A DNA stretch of 49,885 nucleotides. Origin: Carboxylicivirga sediminis (GTDB taxonomy: Bacteria; Bacteroidota; Bacteroidia; Bacteroidales; Marinilabiliaceae). The notes under the pieces were generated by a model that made no database searches, was not told where the DNA came from, and saw nothing but the letters and a program-made list of their open reading frames with translations. Below are positions 43,155-49,885 of this stretch, piece after piece (position 1 is the stretch's first letter; every line of letters begins with the position of its first letter). The stretch lies in the NCBI RefSeq assembly GCF_018156225.1, contig NZ_JAGTAR010000040.1, positions 1 through 49,885 of the forward strand, written 5' to 3'. The translations under genes were made by a program, and so were the position numbers.

Positions 43155-45953
43155 TCAGTAGCCCGTTTGTATTAGCTTACCATTGATAATTTGGTTGCCA
43201 CATTTCAGTTGATAGAAATAGATGTTGCTGCCAGTTGAACGGCTTCTGAAATCAAAGTTGTATTTGGTATCGGCATTCACAGGCCCTTCATAAATGCAAT
43301 CAATCAGCTCGCCACCAACGCCATAGATGTTAAGGATGGCGTGGGCATCCTCTGCGGGTGTGAAGGTAATGCTGGTTTGATCCACAAAGGGGTTGGGATA
43401 GCTTAACGATGATAGCGATTGAGCCGGCGCATTGTATTGCAAAGTGTCGCGCATAATGCACTGTGCGGCTTTGTAGGCTACTATAAAGGCTAGCTGTGGT
43501 TCGTTGCTGTTGCAAATGGTAAATTCAAGCTCAAATGCATCAGTCGAATGGCCAAAGCCAGTGATATCATCCACCTTAAAACCGTAAAGACCAGTTGTAG
43601 GATCTGTTAAATTAAGCTCTGTAGTCCAGTTGCTGGAGTTATTCACCGTTTGTACATAGCCGTTATCAACCTGAATGGTTAAATGCGATAGATCATGCTG
43701 ACAGCTACCGTCTGTGCTAACTTTCGCCTTGTAGGTATAGCAACCATTGTCGTTTTTAGTCCATTCAACAGCTTGTATGTCAAAGCAGGTGTTTTCGCAG
43801 TCTGTTGTCTCTTCGTTGCCATTATCCTCTTCGCCGCCATCTGTTGGTGCTTCAGTACAGCTTAAAATAATCATATCCTGTGCCTGACAGCCTTCAGCGT
43901 TCTCAACCAACAGGCTGATGCTGACCTGTCCTTCGCCGGCACTGTATAGCAGCTCTTCCATCTGCTCTTGCTGAATGGTCCAGGTGTTGCTGGCGTCAGT
44001 GATTGACCAGGTGTATTGCGTTGCTCCCTCTACTACAGCCCATAAGGTATTATCAGTGCTGTTGCATACCGGTTGCTGTTGTGGTGCCACAATGGTGACA
44101 CTTGGCTGATTAACTTTGTTAATGGTTATTGCTTTGCTGACAGAGCAACCCGCAGCATCTTCTATGGTAATGATGTATTCACCCGGTTTCAGCTCAGTAC
44201 GTTGCAGCCCGCTGTATCCATCCGACCATAGGGCATTGAATGGCTCGGTGCCCTGTTCAACGCTAATGCTAACACTTCCTAAGGCATCGCTACAGCTTGG
44301 TTGCTGAATATTGACAGTAGCATCCAGTCCGGTATCCGGACGTTCGATTAGGATTTGTTGAGTGACGCTACAGCCATTGGCATCCACTGCTGTAAACTCA
44401 TAGTAGCCTGCTTTGTCAACCACAAATTCGTCCACCAACTCGTTGTTGTGGTAAATTTGGTATGGTGGTGTGCCACCCGATGCCGTAAGGCTAACGCTCA
44501 TTGATGAATCGGCTTCATCACAGCTTACGCGATTCACCTGTGCGCTTAAGTTTATCTGAGCAGGCTCGCTCACCTTGATGTATTTACTGCGCGTGCATCC
44601 CATGGCATCGGTAACCGTTACCGAATACCAATCACCAGCCAGGCCATCAATGGTGGCCGTTGTTTCGCCATTATCCCAAACAATGTCATAGGGTTCGGTA
44701 CCATTGGTGATGTCAATGCTGATAGAGCCACTGTTATCGCCGTAGCATACCGGGTTATTAACGTTTGAGATAATATTCAGTTTCTTGATAACCACATATC
44801 CTTTTTGTGTGATGGAACAGCCATTGGCATCTGTAATGGTTACCTGGTGAGTACCACTGTTCAGTTCGCTGATGGTGGCCGTTGTTTCGCCATTGTCCCA
44901 CAGGTATGAATAGGGAGGTGTTCCGCCACTCACTTCTACTGTAAGAGTGCCTTTTCCTTCCTCGTAGCACTCAAGATAGCTGGAACTGATGTTGGCCCTT
45001 AAATCTGTTTCTGCTGCAATGGTGTAGTTGAATGTCTTTATACAGCCGCTGGCATCTGTCAGTGTCAGCGTGTAACTGCCTTCACTAAGGTTTTCGATAG
45101 ATGCTGTTGTGGCTCCTGTATTCCATGAGAAGCTATAGGGCTCAATGCCGCCGCTGACCTCCGTGCTAATGGCGCCATCAGCCTGACCGCAGGTCGTATT
45201 AATCACTTGGGCAGTGGCCTTGAGGGATTCTGGTTGTGTAATAATGGCCTCCAGTGTGACTGTTTCATTATTCGCATCGCTAATGGTGACTGTGTAAGCA
45301 CCTGGCGACAGGTTGCTGATTGTTTCAGTTGTTGCCCCATTGCTCCAGACGCACTCATAAGGCGGTGTGCCATTGGTAACGGTCACTGTTGCCTGTCCAT
45401 CATTACTGCCATAACAAATAATCGGCGATGCATCAATGCTGGCTTGCAGCTTGTTGCTGACCAGTTCTTCTTCGTCAATAGCTATGCAGGTACCTGCTTT
45501 GTAAGCTACCTTAAACAGCTTACTTTTTAATTGCTCCAGGCAGGCATCATCATCGTACTGAATGGTGTACTTCAGTGTGAATGCTGCGGCCTGCCCATCC
45601 TCACCAAAACCTTGTATATCATCCACCTTCAGGCCATAAATGTTGGTAGTAGGATCAGTGCTGTTAATTTCCATCGGCCAGTTGCCCGAATTGGTTGCTT
45701 CAGTCACTGTGCCACAAGGTATCTCAACGGTGAAGTGCGATAGAGCAGCAGAGCAGCCATCGGCATTTACTTGCAGCTCAACAGTCAGGTAATTGTCAGA
45801 CTCATTAAAGGAAATGATTTCAGTATTGAAACACTCGTCGCAATTGGCGTCAGCCGATTGTCCGTATGCTACTGACAGAGGGGTGTGTAGGTATATGGCT
45901 AATAAAAACAGTAGCAATGTACTGTGTTTTCTTTTGATGTAACCAGATTTCAT
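43155..45953 (-). CDS. T9SS-exported SprB-repeat surface protein
   Basis: 932 residues. Signal peptide (LLLFLLAIYLHTPLSVAYG), then a domain with LTVELQVNADGCSAALSHFTVE and TDPTTNIYGLKVDDIQGFG (about 45-160), six SprB repeats of about 75 residues (pattern GGTPPYxxxWxxGxTTxxIxxLxxGxYxVTITDAxGC), a PKD-like part (SITDASNTWTIQ), a second copy of the first domain (about 725-835: TDPTTGLYGFKVDDITGFG), and a type IX sorting domain (YPNPFVDQTSITF to GKLIQTGY). SprB proteins form gliding or adhesion fibres; this one is small. The repeated outer domain is unusual. Confidence 0.93.
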   Translation of the reverse strand: MKSGYIKRKHSTLLLFLLAIYLHTPLSVAYGQSADANCDECFNTEIISFNESDNYLTVELQVNADGCSAALSHFTVEIPCGTVTEATNSGNWPMEINSTDPTTNIYGLKVDDIQGFGEDGQAAAFTLKYTIQYDDDACLEQLKSKLFKVAYKAGTCIAIDEEELVSNKLQASIDASPIICYGSNDGQATVTVTNGTPPYECVWSNGATTETISNLSPGAYTVTISDANNETVTLEAIITQPESLKATAQVINTTCGQADGAISTEVSGGIEPYSFSWNTGATTASIENLSEGSYTLTLTDASGCIKTFNYTIAAETDLRANISSSYLECYEEGKGTLTVEVSGGTPPYSYLWDNGETTATISELNSGTHQVTITDANGCSITQKGYVVIKKLNIISNVNNPVCYGDNSGSISIDITNGTEPYDIVWDNGETTATIDGLAGDWYSVTVTDAMGCTRSKYIKVSEPAQINLSAQVNRVSCDEADSSMSVSLTASGGTPPYQIYHNNELVDEFVVDKAGYYEFTAVDANGCSVTQQILIERPDTGLDATVNIQQPSCSDALGSVSISVEQGTEPFNALWSDGYSGLQRTELKPGEYIITIEDAAGCSVSKAITINKVNQPSVTIVAPQQQPVCNSTDNTLWAVVEGATQYTWSITDASNTWTIQQEQMEELLYSAGEGQVSISLLVENAEGCQAQDMIILSCTEAPTDGGEEDNGNEETTDCENTCFDIQAVEWTKNDNGCYTYKAKVSTDGSCQHDLSHLTIQVDNGYVQTVNNSSNWTTELNLTDPTTGLYGFKVDDITGFGHSTDAFELEFTICNSNEPQLAFIVAYKAAQCIMRDTLQYNAPAQSLSSLSYPNPFVDQTSITFTPAEDAHAILNIYGVGGELIDCIYEGPVNADTKYNFDFRSRSTGSNIYFYQLKCGNQIINGKLIQTGY

Positions 45954-46097
45954 GTGTAACGTGTTTGGGTGTATGGCTTATACTTTTTATCAGGCCAAAT
46001 GTTGCGTTTATCATGAAATATTTAGGCTTAATCAAAAAATGGTTGAAGCCTGAGAAAAGAGGTCATTTAGAAAGAACGGGGAACCACGGATACAGGC

Positions 46098-46132
46098 AAA
46101 AAAAACGGCCACTAATATAATTAGCAGCCGTT
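46098..46132 (-). terminator. Terminator of the small exported gene
   Basis: CAACGGC/GCCGTT arms with a paired inner part (TGCTAAT, ATTAGTG) are followed on the minus strand by eight T, 22 bp past the gene stop. Confidence 0.85.
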
Positions 46133-46153
46133 GGTTTTTGTTTTATTGTAAGC

Positions 46154-46507
46154 TTACAATAACTCTTTTGAGCTGATGGCCTCGTTAATGTCCACAGTAA
46201 GGTACTTATGGCTCATAAAGAATTTTTTGTCAGAAGCCAGTTTGATAGTGGCTACCAGCATACCATCTTTCTTTTCTTTAAGCGATGTGATTTCAACCTT
46301 TTCGCCTACCAGCGCCTGGTAATCAGCCACGCCCCCTTTTTTAACAATGAAATTGTTCTTAGGGAAGTTAATGTGTTCGTAGTGGTTATTTTCTACTTCA
46401 CCAATGGTGAAAACGTCACCCACACCAACCTTTGAATCTGAACTCTGGGCGAAAGTAACACTCGTAAATAAGCTCACACAAAGAGCTATTAAAAATAAAT
46501 GTTTCAT
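46154..46507 (-). CDS. Small exported protein, unknown
   Basis: 117 residues. Signal peptide (LIALCVSLFTSVTFAQ) and a mature part of only about 95 residues, mostly beta (VGVGDVFTIGEVENNHYEHINFPKNNF, then VGEKVEITSLKEKKDGMLVATIKL), which looks like a single small barrel or sandwich. I do not recognise the family. It is monocistronic, with a terminator behind it and a 136-bp gap to the ftcD stop. Confidence 0.7.
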   Translation of the reverse strand: MKHLFLIALCVSLFTSVTFAQSSDSKVGVGDVFTIGEVENNHYEHINFPKNNFIVKKGGVADYQALVGEKVEITSLKEKKDGMLVATIKLASDKKFFMSHKYLTVDINEAISSKELL

Positions 46508-46582
46508 ACTGATTTGTTTTTAAATAGTTAATTGTTGATTCTTTACCTATCGTGTTATGTTCCGTCTGTTCACCTGAGTTAT

Positions 46583-46612
46583 AAACGACTACCGCAAAGG
46601 TAGCCGTTTTTT
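46583..46612. terminator. Hairpin downstream of ftcD
   Basis: AAACGACTACC (46583-46593) and GGTAGCCGTTT (46599-46609) form a stem with one mismatch and a GCAAA loop. The T-run is strong on plus (no plus gene) and weak on minus, where ftcD ends 35 bp before. It may still end ftcD transcripts. Confidence 0.5.
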
Positions 46613-46643
46613 TATGTCCTGTAAATAGTAGTCAGCTTTCAGC

Positions 46644-48332
46644 TTAAATTTTGCCATTTACAATCTCCAGAATCTCTTTTTCTTCCTGAATAGCTTTGTC
46701 TTCAATGGCTTTACCTTCGGCCAGGATGCCTTCAACAAAGGCTTTATCGTCCAGTCCGGCAGCATTGATTTTCACATTCAGGAATGCACCCATTACAGCT
46801 GTACGTGCACATAAAGCACCCACACCAGCGTCGGTTACCGAGTTAGGGTTACCCACCTCAGCCATGGCACGAATCACTTCAAAACCTTTGAAAGCCACTT
46901 TCATCACGCGGAAAGGCACTTCAATGGCATATTTAGTAGCATCGTCAATGGCTTGTTTACGGGCTGCTTTCTCAGCATCGGTTGATTTTGGCAGGCCAAA
47001 GGCATCCATAATGCGGTTGAAGGCATTGGTATCTTCATCCACCAGGCTCAACAGCTCTTTTTCCACAGCCATGCCTTTCTCGGCCCAGTTGCTGAACTCT
47101 TCCCAACGCTCGTCCCAGCCACGCTTGTGCGCCGACAGGTTAGCCACCATGGTACCCAGGGCAGCGCCCAATGAGCCCACGTAAGCCGAGATAGAACCAC
47201 CACCCGGAGCCGGAGACTCAGAAGCCGTCTCATCGGCAAACTCAGTCAGGTTCATGTCAATCAGCTGCTTCTTGTCCTCTTTCAGGATGTACTCAATAAT
47301 TTTCTTATCAGGATCGAATGGATACAACTCATCCAGACCCATCGATTTAACCGCAATCTTGATGATCTCACGCTCAGGAATACCTGTTGAACGCTCTTGC
47401 TTGCGCAGGAAGTATTTACCGGCATCCAGCATGGCCTGCAATGGCACCACGCCCACCATTTCCGAACCGGTTACACGAATACCACGTGCATTGGCACGCT
47501 CGTAAACCGCCTCATATGCTTTGTGTAACGATGTTACTGTAATATCAGTCAGGTTCATGGAGATCTGCGCCACACCATACTCTTCAATGTACCAGCCAAT
47601 ACCTTTCACCGACTTCAGCATACCTGGTACATTCACCGGGTTGCCGTTTTCGTCTTTCACAATTTTACCGGTAACAGGGTTGCCTTCACGCTTCACACGG
47701 CCACGCTCGCGCACGTCAAATGCAATGGCGTTGGCACGACGGGTAGAAGTGGTGTTCAGGTTCACGTTATAAGCAATCAGGAAATTACGGGCACCAACGG
47801 CTGTTACACCTGATTTAGCCACGCTCTCGTTCCACTCAGCAGGACCAAAATCCGGTTTCCATTCGGCGGTACCAATACGCTTAGGTATGGCTTCGTATTC
47901 ACCTTCGCGACAAGTAGCCAGGTTCTTGCGCTTATCTTCTTTAGCAGCAAATTCGTAGCAGTAGATAGGAATGTTCAGCTCCGTACCAATGCGCTCAGCC
48001 AGTTTATGAGCATACTCAACCGTTTCTTCCATGGTGATGTTGGCAACAGGTACCAGCGGACACACATCGGTAGCACCAAAGCGTGGGTGCGCTCCTTTGT
48101 GGTGACGCATGTCAATCAGCTCCTGGGCTTTCTTCACGGCCTGGAAAGCTGCCTCACATACCTCGTCGGGTGTACCCACAATGGTTACTACCGTGCGGTT
48201 AGTGGCTTTGCCCGGGTCCACATCAATCAGCTTAACGCCGTCTACCTTCTTTATCTCATCGGTAATCTTATCGATGATGGTCATATCGCATCCCTCACTG
48301 AAATTAGGAACGCATTCGATTAGTTGTTGCAT
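46644..48332 (-). CDS. ftcD: Bifunctional glutamate formimidoyltransferase/cyclodeaminase
   Basis: 562 residues, close to the ~541 of vertebrate FTCD. The N-terminal half transfers the formimino group from formiminoglutamate to tetrahydrofolate: IECVPNFSEGCD, VDPGKATNRTVV, and the catalytic H82 in MRHHKGAHPRFG. The C-terminal half (about 375-560) is the cyclodeaminase, SPAPGGGSISAYVGSLGAALGTMVANLS, that releases ammonia and makes methenyl-THF. Together they complete histidine degradation with HutH, HutU and HutI. It is just downstream (101 bp) of hutI on the same strand; the rest of the hut genes must lie outside the window. Confidence 0.96.
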   Translation of the reverse strand: MQQLIECVPNFSEGCDMTIIDKITDEIKKVDGVKLIDVDPGKATNRTVVTIVGTPDEVCEAAFQAVKKAQELIDMRHHKGAHPRFGATDVCPLVPVANITMEETVEYAHKLAERIGTELNIPIYCYEFAAKEDKRKNLATCREGEYEAIPKRIGTAEWKPDFGPAEWNESVAKSGVTAVGARNFLIAYNVNLNTTSTRRANAIAFDVRERGRVKREGNPVTGKIVKDENGNPVNVPGMLKSVKGIGWYIEEYGVAQISMNLTDITVTSLHKAYEAVYERANARGIRVTGSEMVGVVPLQAMLDAGKYFLRKQERSTGIPEREIIKIAVKSMGLDELYPFDPDKKIIEYILKEDKKQLIDMNLTEFADETASESPAPGGGSISAYVGSLGAALGTMVANLSAHKRGWDERWEEFSNWAEKGMAVEKELLSLVDEDTNAFNRIMDAFGLPKSTDAEKAARKQAIDDATKYAIEVPFRVMKVAFKGFEVIRAMAEVGNPNSVTDAGVGALCARTAVMGAFLNVKINAAGLDDKAFVEGILAEGKAIEDKAIQEEKEILEIVNGKI

Positions 48333-48360
48333 GTTATTTAGTTTTTGTCGATTTAATATA

Positions 48361-48449
48361 TAGTGCTCAGTGCCTTGTGCACCGTGCTTGTTTTATTTAT
48401 TAAGTCCGGAAGAAAGCTAATGGCCAACAGCTATCAGCTAACAGCTCCA
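48361..48449. repeat. 7-bp-period repeats between ftcD and hutI
   Basis: First block: four consecutive 7-mers with NNGTGCN (48361, 48368, 48375, 48382). Second block, in one phase from 48402: AAGTCCG, then units such as GCTAATG (48416), GCTATCA (48430) and GCTAACA (48437). The second block runs over the hutI stop codon. Period is exact; unit sequence differs between the blocks. No gene or terminator is apparent in it. Confidence 0.5.
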
Positions 48450-49681
48450 TTCAATATCGTCGTCTCCACCTTGTTCTCGCCATAGGCATAAGGCAGGTAC
48501 TCAATGCCCGGGATAGGCTTGGTGATTACCACATTGGCTTTCTTACCCACGCAGATAGAACCCAGCTCTTTATCAACTCCCATGGCATAGGCCGTGTTTT
48601 TGGTAACGGCATGAATCACCTCTTCGGGCAGCATGCGGTACAATACGCTTCCCATGGCCATAATCAGCTGCATATTACCCGAGGGCGACGAGCCCGGGTT
48701 AAAGTCGGACGCCAGTGCTACTGGCAGGCCGGCTGCCATCATCTGACGCGCTGGTGCATAGGCCATGTTCAGGAAGAAAGCCGCACCCGGCAATATGGTA
48801 GGCATGGTACCTGAGTCTTTCAGGGCTTTCATCTCTTCTTCGCCGGTAAACTCAAGGTGATCCACCGAAAGAGCGTTGTATTTAACGCCCACCTGTATGC
48901 CGCCGGAGTAGTCCAGCTCATTGGCATGTATCTTAGGCGTGAGGCCATATTTAGCAGCCGCATTCAGTATGCGGTCGGTATCTTCCACCGTGAAGAAACC
49001 CACATCGCAGAACACATCCACGTAGTCGGCCAGCTTTTCTTTGGCCACGGCAGGCAGCATCTCGTTAATCACCAAATCCACATATTTCTCTTGCTGGCCA
49101 CGGTACTCCATAGGAATAGAGTGCGCCCCCAGGAAGGTTGATTTAATGGTCAGCGGGCTGGCTTCCTTCAAACGTTTAATCACGCGCAGCATCTTCAGCT
49201 CACTATCCAGTGTAAGGCCATAACCGCTTTTGATTTCCACCGCACCCGTTCCCCAGGTAATGATTTCCTGCAGGCGCACCATGGCATCGTCAAACAGCTG
49301 GTCCTCGCTGGCCGTCTGCATCAGCTTGGCCGAATTAAGGATACCACCACCACGGGCAGCAATCTCTTCGTAGCTCAGGCCTTTAATCTTATCCACATAC
49401 TCCACATCGCGGCTCTTGGGATACACCAGGTGGGTGTGCGAGTCGCACCAGGCCGGCAGCACCAGGCGGTCGGTGGCGTCTATCACCTCTACATCGGCAG
49501 GCAAAGCCGCTTCGTTGAGTTCACTCATGGGCCCATACGCACTGATGTAAGCCCCTTTAATCAGCAGGTAGGCATTATCAATGGATGGTAGCTGGGCCAT
49601 TTGTGCACCGGCAATATAGGGCTGGTTCTCCTTTTCAACCTGAACCAGTTGTTTTATATTCTTGATTAGTAGCTGTTTCAT
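48434..49681 (-). CDS. hutI: Imidazolonepropionase
   Basis: 415 residues, the normal size. It hydrolyses imidazolone-propionate to N-formimino-glutamate, the third step of histidine degradation. Amidohydrolase features are visible: the metal pair H82/H84 in CDSHTHLVYPKS, the substrate-binding SYEEIAARGGGI, the later ligand region KIHANELDYSGG, and ASDFNPGSSPSGNM near the C-terminus. The product is the substrate of the neighbouring ftcD. It starts at the ATG at 49681; the upstream 200 bp are gene-free. Confidence 0.96.
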   Translation of the reverse strand: MKQLLIKNIKQLVQVEKENQPYIAGAQMAQLPSIDNAYLLIKGAYISAYGPMSELNEAALPADVEVIDATDRLVLPAWCDSHTHLVYPKSRDVEYVDKIKGLSYEEIAARGGGILNSAKLMQTASEDQLFDDAMVRLQEIITWGTGAVEIKSGYGLTLDSELKMLRVIKRLKEASPLTIKSTFLGAHSIPMEYRGQQEKYVDLVINEMLPAVAKEKLADYVDVFCDVGFFTVEDTDRILNAAAKYGLTPKIHANELDYSGGIQVGVKYNALSVDHLEFTGEEEMKALKDSGTMPTILPGAAFFLNMAYAPARQMMAAGLPVALASDFNPGSSPSGNMQLIMAMGSVLYRMLPEEVIHAVTKNTAYAMGVDKELGSICVGKKANVVITKPIPGIEYLPYAYGENKVETTILNGAVS

Positions 49682-49768
49682 GTAAAACGATTTATCTGCT
49701 TTTTACGGATTTAAAAGTAGAATAATTGTGCCATGCATGTCTATGATTTTAATCAATTGGTTTTTTTA

Positions 49769-49885
49769 AGTCAGTAGTGATTAGTCAGTGGTCAGTAGTT
49801 AGGCAGAAGAAAAAAGAGAAAAGCGATGAGAAGTGAGAGGTAAGAAGACCGGGGACGGATGGCCGAGTCCGTAGTCCGAAGTTCG
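49769..49885. repeat. 7-bp-period arrays upstream of hutI, cut by window end
   Basis: Block one: AGTCAGT (49769 and 49783), AGTGATT (49776), GGTCAGT (49790), AGTTAGG (49797). Block two, from about 49823 to the window end in one phase, finishes with GAGTCCG (49865), TAGTCCG (49872) and AAGTTCG (49879). The unit AGTCCG is shared with the array at 16240-16323. The array continues past the window. Confidence 0.6.

Noticed and set aside
46696-47184. Plus-strand 162-residue ORF inside ftcD
   Set aside because: Antisense shadow of the strongly conserved cyclodeaminase domain.

Overview
The window reads as chromosomal DNA of a free-living, probably marine member of the Bacteroidota, most likely a Marinilabiliales-type organism (inference). 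Supporting signs are a SprB-repeat protein with a type IX secretion tail, a TonB-dependent receptor with an N-terminal carboxypeptidase-regulatory-like domain, many small lipoproteins and outer-membrane barrels, AraC regulators fused to TPR domains, a fused FtcD/cyclodeaminase, promoter elements of the TAnnTTTG type and no strong Shine-Dalgarno sequences. I see no prophage, insertion sequence, CRISPR array, rRNA or tRNA.

Layout. 1-611 is gene-free and holds a structured, repeat-like element with three perfect hairpins. 612-4193 carries a SnoaL-like lipoprotein, then a LysR regulator driving two anion exporters (YeiH and TauE/SafE types). 4378-6630 is a catalase-peroxidase (KatG) with a lipoprotein signal. 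6857-15934 is a run of small membrane and envelope genes: an unknown three-gene operon, a Gdx/SugE-type SMR exporter, a beta-barrel protein, DUF2200, a GNAT enzyme, a rhomboid protease, a Bax-inhibitor-1 protein and a SIMPL-like protein. The rhomboid and the membrane protein at 7311-8087 share a C-terminal domain. 16462-17702 is a divergent OsmC/Crp pair with a palindromic operator. 17776-26615 has a His-rich barrel, a DUF4382 lipoprotein, an AraC-TolB-TPR regulator facing an ankyrin lipoprotein and an acyltransferase, a second AraC regulator, a frameshifted NAD-binding gene and an iron alcohol dehydrogenase.

27062-31597 is a tight five-gene minus-strand operon: an esterase with an inserted beta domain, a deiodinase-like redoxin, an unknown secreted protein, a SanA/YdcF protein and a PD40 lipoprotein. 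A beta-propeller glycosidase-like gene lies upstream and is divergent from a TonB receptor plus beta-propeller phytase pair (33157-37097), a likely phytate-phosphate scavenging unit. Then come an M64 peptidase, AsnA, a GH20 hexosaminidase, a barrel protein, the SprB protein, a small exported protein, and the histidine-degradation genes ftcD and hutI.

The most unusual signals are non-coding. Several intergenic spots contain strings of degenerate repeats with a strict 7-bp period (1521-1569, 11257-11290, 16240-16378, 25232-25252, 48361-48449, 49769-49885). A separate 95-bp tract (26881-26975) has an 11-bp period in alternating orientation, giving AAAACGT/ACGTTTT dyads every 22 bp. The unit sequences differ between places while the period is kept, and none is explained by a known feature type that I recognise.
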